Positions 1-7,422 of a stretch of DNA of 14,101 nucleotides are shown piece by piece (the first letter of the stretch is position 1; every line of letters begins with the position of its first letter). The stretch lies in contig CALKIA010000615.1 in assembly GCA_937988705.1 (NCBI GenBank), positions 1-14,101 of the forward strand, given 5' to 3'. Source of the stretch: an uncultured Chloroflexota bacterium (lineage in GTDB: Bacteria > Chloroflexota > Anaerolineae > Aggregatilineales > Phototrophicaceae). The position numbers were made by a program, and so were the translations under genes. The notes under the pieces were generated by a model. The model worked only from the letters and a program-made list of their open reading frames with translations, was not told the origin of the DNA and ran no database searches.

Positions 1-1233
<1,233 letters not shown>

Positions 1234-1239
1234 GTTCTC

Positions 1240-1306
1240 GCCTCGCCCCCGCCGCAAAAAACGCGACTCCCCCTCTCCCGTGGGAGAGGGGGTTGAGGGG
1301 TGAGGC
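1240..1306. repeat. Nested palindromic repeat, copy 1
   Basis: Inner perfect inverted repeat: ccccctctccc at 1269-1279 and gggagaggggg at 1282-1292, separated by 2 nt. Outer arms gcctcgcccc (1240-1249) and ggggtgaggc (1297-1306) differ at one base. A clearly related copy lies at 13809-13873. It fills most of the 95-nt gap between the synthase stop and the phosphopantetheinyl transferase start. The transcript could form a strong hairpin, but no T-run follows, so a role as intrinsic terminator is not supported. It resembles REP/MITE-like dispersed palindromes. Confidence 0.8.
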
Positions 1307-1328
1307 TTAAACAAGGACACAACGCATC

Positions 1329-2036
1329 ATGATGATTCACTGGCTCATACAGACCACCGACGCGCACCCCGCGTTGCAGCACACTTCGCCTCCCGAAGGG
1401 CTGTTGAGCGACCAAGAGTGGGGGATTTTCACCCAATTGAGAACCGAGAAGCGCGCCCATGATTGGCTGGTGGGTCGCTGGACGGCAAAACAGCTCATCC
1501 ACAAACTGACCGGCGCACCCCACAGCGCAATTCGCATTTTCAACCATGCGAACGGTGTGCCCTACTGCCCGGATTATCCGCAGTACAGCCTGTCGATCAG
1601 CCATTCCGGCGACCACGCGCTGTGCGCGGTGATCGAAGGCGAAGGTCTGCAAATCGGCGCGGACATCGAACATATCGAACCGCGCATCGACGCGTTTGTG
1701 GAGGACTACTTCACCGAAGACGAACAAATGAGCATTGACCAGTGTGAGGACAAAGACCGGTTGGTCACCCTTCTCTGGAGTGCGAAAGAAGCGGCGCTCA
1801 AAGCCCTGCATGTGGGACTAACGGTTGATGTTCGGGCGATCAACTGTTCTGTCGAAGCGGACGCCGCGCAGGACTGGAATCCCCTGACCGTAACCTACGC
1901 CCAACCCGATTCGCTCACGACCAATTGGTATGACGGCGTCCCGCAAACGTCGCGCGGTCAGGCCAGCGGGTGGTGGCGGCAAGAGGGCGAATACATGCTG
2001 ACCTTGATCGCCCTACAAACGGAGACATCAACATGA
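1329..2036 (+). CDS. 4'-phosphopantetheinyl transferase, Sfp type
   Basis: This 235-residue protein transfers the phosphopantetheine arm of CoA to a conserved Ser of acyl carrier domains, converting apo- to holo-ACP. The family motifs are all present: SISHSGDHALCAV (89-101), GADIEHIEPR (110-119) with Mg-binding D112 and E114, FTEDE (128-132) and WSAKEAALKAL (150-160) with K153/E154. The length is normal for the two-lobed Sfp/Gsp family. Two ATGs follow each other (1329 and 1332); an AAGGA at 1313-1317 is 11 nt before the first, so 1329 is chosen. The stop TGA (2034-2036) overlaps the ATG of the carboxyltransferase gene (ATGA), which points to translational coupling. Its place directly after a synthase makes that synthase's ACP domains the likely substrate, as with PfaE in PUFA clusters. 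This partner assignment is inference. Confidence 0.93.
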   Translation: MMIHWLIQTTDAHPALQHTSPPEGLLSDQEWGIFTQLRTEKRAHDWLVGRWTAKQLIHKLTGAPHSAIRIFNHANGVPYCPDYPQYSLSISHSGDHALCAVIEGEGLQIGADIEHIEPRIDAFVEDYFTEDEQMSIDQCEDKDRLVTLLWSAKEAALKALHVGLTVDVRAINCSVEADAAQDWNPLTVTYAQPDSLTTNWYDGVPQTSRGQASGWWRQEGEYMLTLIALQTETST

Positions 2037-3592
2037 TTGAAGCAATGGCAAAAGACATGGCGTACTACATCGCAGAATTGGAACGCCGGAAGACAATTTC
2101 ACAGGGTACGCAAAAGGAAGCCGACGCGCAGCACAGTAAAGGCCGCCTGACGGCCCGTGAGCGCATCGAACTTCTGTTTGACCCCGGCACATTCATGGAA
2201 ATCGACTCACTCGTTATGCCGCGGTTCGAAACCTACCTCGGCGGCAAAGAGTCGCGTTTCGGCGATGGTGTGGTGACAGGCTTCGGCCTGATCAATGGCC
2301 GCCATGTCGGCGCAGCGGCACAGGATGCCTCGGTGATGGGTGGTTCGCTCGGCGAAATGCACGCTAACAAAATCGTCAAGGTCATGCGGATGGCGCTGGA
2401 ATACGGCTGCCCGTTCATCGCGTTGAACGACTCCGGCGGCGCGCGTATTCAAGAAGGCGTGGACAGCCTCGGCGGCTATGCCCGCATCTTTGACGCCAAC
2501 TGCGAAGCTTCTGGCGTGATCCCGCAGCTCAGCGTGATTATGGGGCCGTGCGCGGGCGGCGCGGTCTACAGCCCGGCGCTGACCGATTTCGTCTTCATGA
2601 CGGAAGCCAGCTACATGTTCATCACCGGGCCAGAAGTGGTCAAATCGGTGATGCAGGAAAACCTCAGCCTCGAAGAACTCGGCGGCGGGCAAATGCACGC
2701 TCAGGAAAGCGGTGTGTGCCACTTCCTCACGGGCGACGATCACGACTGCATCAACAAAGTGCGGACGCTGCTCAGCTACCTGCCCTCCAACAATCAGGAA
2801 GACCCGCCCTACATCCCGCCCGTTGATGATGCGGCGCGGCTCACCACCGAACTTGAACAGATCGTCCCGGTCGATCCCTACAAACCTTACGATGTGCGCC
2901 AGGTGATCGCCAGCGTGGTTGATGACGGCCGCTTCTTCGAAGTGCATCAACTGTGGGCGGAAAACATGGTCGTCGGCTTCGCGCGGCTCAATGGCTACGT
3001 GGTCGGCATTGTGGCCAACCAGCCGATGTTTCTGGCGGGCTGTATCGACATCAAAGCGTCGGTGAAGGCGGCGCACTTCATCCGCATCTGTGACGCCTAC
3101 AACGTGCCGATCATCACCCTGCAAGATGTCCCCGGCTTCCTCCCCGGCAAAGATCAGGAGTACGGCGGCATCATTCGCAACGGCGCGCGCATGATCTACG
3201 CGTACAGCGAAGCGACCGTGCCGAAACTCATGGTCATCCTGCGCAAGAGCTACGGCGGCGCCTACTGCGTGATGAGCAGCAAGGGTCTGCGCGGCGATCT
3301 GTTGTACGCCTATCCGAACGCGGAAATCGCGGTGATGGGCGCGGAAGGCGCGGTCAACATTCTGTTCCGGGGCGAGCTCAAGGCCGCCGCCGATCCGACC
3401 GCCAAGCGTAAGGAACTGGTGGAAGACTACCAGAAGAAATTCAACAACCCGTATGTCGCCGCCGCGCGCGGTCTGATCGACGATGTGATCCAGCCCCGGG
3501 ATACGCGCCGCATCCTGATTCAAGGGCTGGAACTGACGCTGGCCAAGCGCGAACGTCATGTCAGCCGCAAGCACGGGATTTCGCCCGCCTAG
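2033..3592 (+). CDS. Acyl-CoA carboxylase carboxyltransferase (beta) subunit, PccB/AccD5-like
   Basis: This 519-residue protein transfers CO2 from carboxybiotin to an acyl-CoA (acetyl- or propionyl-CoA are the usual substrates). Both crotonase-fold halves are present. The N half has the LTARERIELLFDPGTF box, LNDSGGARIQEGV and GPCAGGAVYSP (171-181). The C half has DVPGFLPGKDQEYGG, ATVPKLMVILRKSYGGAYCVM and IAVMGAEGAVNILF. Length and motif order match PccB. The position that is Asp in propionyl-CoA carboxylases (GGAYDVM) is Cys412 here, so the substrate cannot be assumed. The start at 2033 is chosen over an in-frame ATG at 1970 because GGAG (2021-2024) lies 8 nt upstream, the protein then begins where family members do, and the ATG overlaps the previous stop. 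The biotin-carboxylase-like gene follows after 10 nt, so it is the catalytic core of the operon's carboxylase. Confidence 0.93.
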   Translation: MIEAMAKDMAYYIAELERRKTISQGTQKEADAQHSKGRLTARERIELLFDPGTFMEIDSLVMPRFETYLGGKESRFGDGVVTGFGLINGRHVGAAAQDASVMGGSLGEMHANKIVKVMRMALEYGCPFIALNDSGGARIQEGVDSLGGYARIFDANCEASGVIPQLSVIMGPCAGGAVYSPALTDFVFMTEASYMFITGPEVVKSVMQENLSLEELGGGQMHAQESGVCHFLTGDDHDCINKVRTLLSYLPSNNQEDPPYIPPVDDAARLTTELEQIVPVDPYKPYDVRQVIASVVDDGRFFEVHQLWAENMVVGFARLNGYVVGIVANQPMFLAGCIDIKASVKAAHFIRICDAYNVPIITLQDVPGFLPGKDQEYGGIIRNGARMIYAYSEATVPKLMVILRKSYGGAYCVMSSKGLRGDLLYAYPNAEIAVMGAEGAVNILFRGELKAAADPTAKRKELVEDYQKKFNNPYVAAARGLIDDVIQPRDTRRILIQGLELTLAKRERHVSRKHGISPA

Positions 3593-3602
3593 GGAGGCGC
3601 AC

Positions 3603-4835
3603 ATGTTCAAGAAAATGCTCATCGCCAATCGCGGCGAAATCGCCGTGCGCATCATGCGCACCTGTCAGGAAATGGGAATCGAGACGGTGGCGCTGTATCA
3701 GCCGTCGGATCGCGGTTCCCTGCATGTCCGTCTGGCGGATCAAGCGATCCAGCTCGATACCGACTTTAACGACGGTGCGGCGCTCATCGCTATCGCACAG
3801 CAGGTCGGCGCAGACAGCCTGCATCCCGGCTACGGCTTCTTGTCCGAAAACCCAACCTTCATCCGCACGTGCGTCCAGGCGGGCATCACCCCCATTGCGC
3901 CACCGGCCGAGGTACTGGCGCACATTCAGGAGCGCGGTGTGCAAACGGTGACTGATACACCGGTCAAACCACAGCATCGCGTGTTCGTACAAATCCTGGC
4001 CGACCAGCAGGGGCATGTGATCCATCTCGGTGAGCGCGAAGGCTCGCTGCGTTTCGGCGACATGCGCGTAATCGAAGAATCGCCTGCTCCCTGCTGCCTG
4101 AGCGAACAACAGCGTCACGGCATCTGGCAAGCGGCTATCGAAATGGCGCGGTTATATAATTTCGTCGGCGTGGGCAGCGTAGAATTTGGCATGAATGAAG
4201 AAGGCTCGTTCTTCTTCACCGTGTTCAAAGGCCGGATCCAGACCGATCACCCGATTGCTGAGACCATGACCGGCATTGACCTCATCCGGGAACAGATTCG
4301 CATCGCTGCCGGTGAACCGCTCGCCTACAAGCAGGATGATATCAAGCTCAGTGGCTGCGCAATCGCCTGCCGCATCACCGCCCAAGACCCCTTACGGAAC
4401 TTCATGCCGAATCCCGGCGTCGTGCGCCATGTGCGCTTACCCGGTGGTTTTCGCGTGCGCGTCGATACGTATATCTACGATGGCTGTGCCGTTCCCGCCG
4501 AATATGATCCACTCGTCGCCAAAGTCACCGTATGGGGAGAAACCCGTGCGGCCTGCGTCGCGCGCCTGTCACGCACGCTCGATGAATTTCGCCTGAGCGG
4601 GCTGACGACGAACCTATCGCTGATCAAGCGGATCGTCAATGATCAGGTCTTCATCGATGGATGTTACACCGCCGACTATGAGGTCGAGGCGCAGGAACGC
4701 ATCCCGGCGGACAACCTGCGCGATCTCGCCGTTGCGGCAGCCATCCTGTACGCCCGGCGCAACCTGTCGTTTAAACCCGTTGTGCCAGAACGCCTACAAA
4801 GTGGTTGGCATCGCCGCGGTCTGGAGGAATCATGA
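3603..4835 (+). CDS. Degenerate biotin-carboxylase-like protein lacking the ATP-lid domain (probable pseudoenzyme)
   Basis: This 410-residue protein resembles the biotin carboxylase part of AccC/PccA. The N-terminal domain is normal (MFKKMLIANRGEIAVRIMR, HPGYGFLSEN at 74-83), as are the ends of the ATP-grasp domain and the C-terminal domain (PGGFRVRVDTYIYDG, YDPLVAKV). Between PPAEVLAHIQERG (100-112) and VFVQILADQQG (127-137) about 80 residues are absent compared with the family. They correspond to the B-domain lid with the glycine-rich loop and, by E. coli AccC numbering, K116 and K159. HQK of the RRHQK motif is replaced around 152-155 (GDMR). In the catalytic segment FFFTVFKGRIQTDHP, metal ligands E288 and N290 become V207 and K209, and E296 becomes D215; E276 (E194), R292 (R211), Q294 (Q213) and R338 (R286) remain. 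ATP-dependent biotin carboxylation is therefore unlikely. GGAGG (3593-3597) fixes the start; the stop overlaps the next ATG. Possible roles are assembly scaffold or regulator, with a true BC acting in trans. Confidence 0.85.
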   Translation: MFKKMLIANRGEIAVRIMRTCQEMGIETVALYQPSDRGSLHVRLADQAIQLDTDFNDGAALIAIAQQVGADSLHPGYGFLSENPTFIRTCVQAGITPIAPPAEVLAHIQERGVQTVTDTPVKPQHRVFVQILADQQGHVIHLGEREGSLRFGDMRVIEESPAPCCLSEQQRHGIWQAAIEMARLYNFVGVGSVEFGMNEEGSFFFTVFKGRIQTDHPIAETMTGIDLIREQIRIAAGEPLAYKQDDIKLSGCAIACRITAQDPLRNFMPNPGVVRHVRLPGGFRVRVDTYIYDGCAVPAEYDPLVAKVTVWGETRAACVARLSRTLDEFRLSGLTTNLSLIKRIVNDQVFIDGCYTADYEVEAQERIPADNLRDLAVAAAILYARRNLSFKPVVPERLQSGWHRRGLEES

Positions 4836-5326
4836 GTAAGCTCACTGTGACCATTGGCGGACAAAGCTTTGATGTTGAATTCATGCTCACCGAAGGTGCC
4901 GCGGATATCACTGTCACCGTGAACGGCGAATCGATTCAGGTAGTGCGCCCGGATGCGCATCTCCCCTTTGAGGCGTGCAGTTGGATGATCATCGATGGGC
5001 GACCCCTAGAAATCGAATTTGACCGGGATCTGCACTGGATTCGCTCAAAAGGCGATATCGAGCCACTGGAAATTGTGGACAGTGAAGCCGTTGTAGCACG
5101 GCCGCGCAGCGGGGATGGTCGCGTGAAGGCGCCCATCCCCGGCCTGATCACCACCGTGCTGGTCGCGCCCGGTGACGCGGTCGAAGCGGGTCAACCGCTG
5201 CTGTACCTCGAAGCCATGAAGATGCAGAACGAGATCCGCGCGCCCTTCACCGGCAAAGTGAAGGCGATCCATGTGAACGCGGCGCAAACCGTCACCCGCG
5301 ATCAGGTGGTCGCCGAAGTCGAGTAA
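4832..5326 (+). CDS. Biotin carboxyl carrier protein (biotinyl domain protein)
   Basis: This 164-residue protein ends in a complete biotinyl/lipoyl domain (about 94-164: VKAPIPGLITTVLVAPGD, then LEAMKMQNEIRAP). K130 of the EAMKM motif is the biotinylation site and lies 34 residues from the C-terminus, the usual spacing. Residues 1-90 form a beta-rich segment that may correspond to the BT domain linking BC and BCCP in PccA-type subunits; that is inference. The start at 4832 is supported by GGAGG (4823-4827) 4 nt upstream and by ATGA overlap with the preceding stop; an in-frame ATG at 4805 would extend into the previous gene. The gene pair looks like a PccA subunit split into a BC-like part and a BT-BCCP part. 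The carrier should swing carboxybiotin to the carboxyltransferase encoded upstream. Nothing in it looks degenerate, in contrast to its BC-like neighbour. Confidence 0.92.
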   Translation: MSKLTVTIGGQSFDVEFMLTEGAADITVTVNGESIQVVRPDAHLPFEACSWMIIDGRPLEIEFDRDLHWIRSKGDIEPLEIVDSEAVVARPRSGDGRVKAPIPGLITTVLVAPGDAVEAGQPLLYLEAMKMQNEIRAPFTGKVKAIHVNAAQTVTRDQVVAEVE

Positions 5327-5534
5327 AGAAAGAAAAGACTCAACGCAAAGGCGCTAAGACGCAGAGACGCCAAGCGATAGAATTCAAAGCGACGTGTAGG
5401 GACGCCAGTCATGGCGTCCGCCGCTGCTACATCAAGCGGACGCGATAAATCTCAGCTCTACAACACGCTTGATTTTAGACTGCACTTTGCGCCTTCGCGT
5501 CCTTGCGTCTTTGCGTTACGCTCTTTCTTTTCCT
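5327..5534. repeat. Large imperfect inverted repeat in convergent intergenic region
   Basis: The left arm (about 5327-5374, containing aacgcaaaggcgctaagacg) and the right arm (about 5485-5534, containing gcgtctttgcgtt) are reverse complements at roughly three bases in four, including the A-rich ends (gaaagaaaag / ctttcttttcc). They enclose about 110 bp. Words of the aacgcaaag-gcg-aagacgc type recur between genes in many bacterial genomes. The element fills nearly the whole 225-bp gap between the converging carrier-protein gene and MalG-type permease gene. It may be a decayed MITE-like element or act on transcripts from both sides; no gene is seen in it. Confidence 0.65.
5400..5419. repeat. 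Short hairpin inside the large inverted repeat
   Basis: Perfect 8-bp arms ggacgcca (5400-5407) and tggcgtcc (5412-5419) flank a gtca loop. It is preceded by gtag (5396-5399), recalling the cgtccctac end of the palindrome at 7375-7394, so the two may share an origin. No T-run follows on either strand. Confidence 0.6.
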
Positions 5535-5551
5535 TCTTTGCTTGTCTTGCT

Positions 5552-6379
5552 TCACTTGATGCCGCTGGACGCGAAGCTCTGGATGAAGCGGCGCTGGAAC
5601 AGCATGAACATGATCACCAGTGGTGCGATCACGATCACGGTGCCCGCCAACAACTGCCCGTACAAGGCCCCGACTTCCGTCGTCGAATACAGCTTGTTCA
5701 ACCCGACCGTGAGCGGACGCACTTCTTCCGAGCGCGTCACGATGAAGGGCCACATGAACTCGTTCCAGTGTGAGCTAATCGACACGAGCGCAAACGCCAC
5801 ATAGGCGGGCACGCTCAGCGGGATGTACACGCGAAACAGGATTTGCAGCAAATTCGCCCCATCGATGCGCGCGGCTTCTTCCAGTTCACGCGGCACTTCG
5901 CGGAAGGTCTGGCGCAGCAGCAGCACCCCAAACGCCGACGCCCAGTACGGCAGCATGAGCGCCCAGCGCGTATCAAACAGACCGAGTTCACGGATAGTGG
6001 CGAAGTTTTGCACCAGCAGTACCGCCGTCGGAATCATGATTTGCAGCAGCATGATGAACAGCAGCGCCCCGCGCCCGAAAAACTTCATGCGGGCGAAGGC
6101 GTAGCCCGCCATCGTCACCGTGACCAACTGCACCGCCAGGGTTCCGAACACAAAGATTACGCTGGTGATGGCATGCCAGGCCCACGGCGCAACACTGAGC
6201 GCGGCGGCATAATTGTCAAAGGTGATGCGGCTGGCAAAGAAGACGCTCCCGACCGTGAGGCCTTCCGCCTGCGGGCGCAGGCTCATCAGCACGGCGAACA
6301 CCAGCGGCAGCAGCCACAGCAGCCCAAGCACCGACGTGAGGAGCGTGATCCCGATCTCAGCGCGCCGACTGTTATTCAT
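5552..6379 (-). CDS. Carbohydrate ABC transporter permease, MalG/UgpE type
   Basis: This 275-residue inner-membrane protein is the second transmembrane subunit of a CUT1-family importer. Hydrophobic segments begin at about residue 9 (ITLLTSVLGLLWLLPLVFAV), and several more follow as in MalG/UgpE. The EAA loop that docks the ATPase is clear: EEAARIDGANLLQILFRVYIP. The ending QRRFIQSFASSGIK is typical of the family. An in-frame TTG at 6397 would add six residues, but the ATG at 6379 is preferred: it overlaps the stop of the upstream permease (ATGAATAA, 8 nt) and gives the normal N-terminus. Transcription runs from the binding-protein gene through both permeases. No ATPase gene follows: the next gene converges from the other strand. 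A shared MsiK/UgpC-type ATPase encoded elsewhere is the usual solution. The substrate is not determinable beyond sugar or polyol-phosphate type. Confidence 0.92.
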   Translation of the reverse strand: MNNSRRAEIGITLLTSVLGLLWLLPLVFAVLMSLRPQAEGLTVGSVFFASRITFDNYAAALSVAPWAWHAITSVIFVFGTLAVQLVTVTMAGYAFARMKFFGRGALLFIMLLQIMIPTAVLLVQNFATIRELGLFDTRWALMLPYWASAFGVLLLRQTFREVPRELEEAARIDGANLLQILFRVYIPLSVPAYVAFALVSISSHWNEFMWPFIVTRSEEVRPLTVGLNKLYSTTEVGALYGQLLAGTVIVIAPLVIMFMLFQRRFIQSFASSGIK

Positions 6380-7316
6380 CTTCACGCCCCCGCTCAAACA
6401 GGACGAAATTACTCACCGTGAACACCAGTAAAATCAGCACGAGGACGACCGTCATCGCGTTGACATAACCCCAGTTCCGCCGCTCCGGAATCGTCTGGAA
6501 GATGTAGTACAGCAGCAGATTGCTGCGATCACCGGGACCGCCCATGCCGAGCACTTGCAGCTGTTCGACCGTCTGGAACGCAAAGGTGAACGCCACCACG
6601 AGGATGAACAGCGTCGTGCGTCGCAGGAGTGGCAGCGTGAGAAAGCGAAACTGCTGCCAACTATTCGCGCCATCCAGCGAGGCCGCCTCGTAGAAGTCGC
6701 GCGGGATGTTTTGCAGTCCGGCGAGGTAGAAGATCATGTAGTAGCCCGCCTGTTTCCACACATTGACCGCGATCACCGCCCACAGCACGAAACCAGGATC
6801 GCCCAACCAGTTCACGCCACGCCCGCCGAAAGACCGGAGGACGGTGTTGATCAGGCCAACCGTATCGGAGAATAGAAATGCCCAGATACTCGCCGCGCCG
6901 ATCAGCGGCAGCAGCGAGGGATAAAACAGGCTGAAACGCCACACCCCTTGCAGCGGCACTTTGCGATTCAGCAGCAGCGCGAACAACAGCGCGAGCGGCA
7001 CGCTGATCACCACCGTGGCGACCGCAAAGATCAACGTCTGCCCGATGATCTGCACGAACGCCGAGCCAATGTAGTGATCAGGATCGAATAAGTCGGCATA
7101 GTTTTGCAGCCCAACAAACTCCGACGGATCACGGGCATTGCGCGCGGGATCATACAGGCTGTCCACGACCGAATTAATCGAGGGATAAACCGTAAAGATG
7201 AACACGAGGATCATCGTTGGGGCGATCAACAGGTAGGGCAGAAGCAGAGAAAACAGGGGTTTGCGTTTATTCACGGCTGTCCGACTCGTCACTTCAGCCC
7301 GGGCGATCCCATCCAT
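6372..7316 (-). CDS. Carbohydrate ABC transporter permease, MalF/UgpA type
   Basis: This 314-residue protein is the first membrane subunit of the CUT1-type importer. After a short basic N-terminus the first membrane helix is SLLLPYLLIAPTMILVFIF, and five further hydrophobic stretches can be traced. The EAA docking loop is YEAASLDGANSWQQFRFLTLP. The segment YYMIFYLAGLQNIPRDFYEA resembles UgpA. An in-frame ATG at 7358 would add 14 residues, but the ATG at 7316 is chosen because an AAGGA (complement of 7322-7326) lies 5 nt before it and the longer version would start inside the palindromic repeats. The stop overlaps the ATG of the MalG-type gene. The binding-protein gene ends 106 nt upstream, with two perfect palindromes in the gap. 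Confidence 0.92.
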   Translation of the reverse strand: MDGIARAEVTSRTAVNKRKPLFSLLLPYLLIAPTMILVFIFTVYPSINSVVDSLYDPARNARDPSEFVGLQNYADLFDPDHYIGSAFVQIIGQTLIFAVATVVISVPLALLFALLLNRKVPLQGVWRFSLFYPSLLPLIGAASIWAFLFSDTVGLINTVLRSFGGRGVNWLGDPGFVLWAVIAVNVWKQAGYYMIFYLAGLQNIPRDFYEAASLDGANSWQQFRFLTLPLLRRTTLFILVVAFTFAFQTVEQLQVLGMGGPGDRSNLLLYYIFQTIPERRNWGYVNAMTVVLVLILLVFTVSNFVLFERGREDE

Positions 7317-7345
7317 GCAGGTCCTTATTCGACAGATAATAACAG

Positions 7346-7369
7346 AGGGGCGCAGCATGCTGCGCCCCT
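7346..7369. repeat. 24-bp perfect palindrome in the binding protein-permease gap
   Basis: The half-sites aggggcgcagca (7346-7357) and tgctgcgcccct (7358-7369) are exact reverse complements with no spacer. Five bases later a second perfect palindrome begins. On the - strand transcript this lies just after the stop of the binding-protein gene. It is REP-like; no U-tract follows, so termination is unproven. Confidence 0.85.
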
Positions 7370-7374
7370 ACCTC

Positions 7375-7394
7375 GGACGAGGCATGCCTCGTCC
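7375..7394. repeat. 20-bp perfect palindrome, second of the pair
   Basis: The half-sites ggacgaggca (7375-7384) and tgcctcgtcc (7385-7394) are exact reverse complements, followed by ctac. Together with the preceding palindrome this forms a two-hairpin REP-like unit occupying half of the 106-nt gap between the two transporter genes. Confidence 0.85.
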
Positions 7395-7422
7395 CTACGA
7401 TACCATGACTACAGACGATCCG

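Noticed and set aside
1269..1292. Intrinsic transcription terminator after the synthase gene
   Set aside because: A strong hairpin is present, but no T-run follows on either strand, and the same sequence is translated inside menF at the other copy.
2207..3661. Long open frame (484 codons) on the - strand across the carboxyltransferase gene
   Set aside because: It is antisense to a strongly conserved protein, its translation has no recognisable domain, and long antisense frames are expected in GC-rich coding DNA.
3603..4835. Frameshift or pseudogene explanation for the short biotin-carboxylase-like gene
   Set aside because: The frame is continuous, both ends align with the family, its start and stop are coupled to neighbours, and the missing part is one domain; substitutions elsewhere in the active site fit long-term maintenance. 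A decaying gene would be expected to carry stops or shifts.
7346..7394. CRISPR-like or tandem repeat array
   Set aside because: The two palindromes differ in sequence and there are no regularly spaced repeats or spacers.
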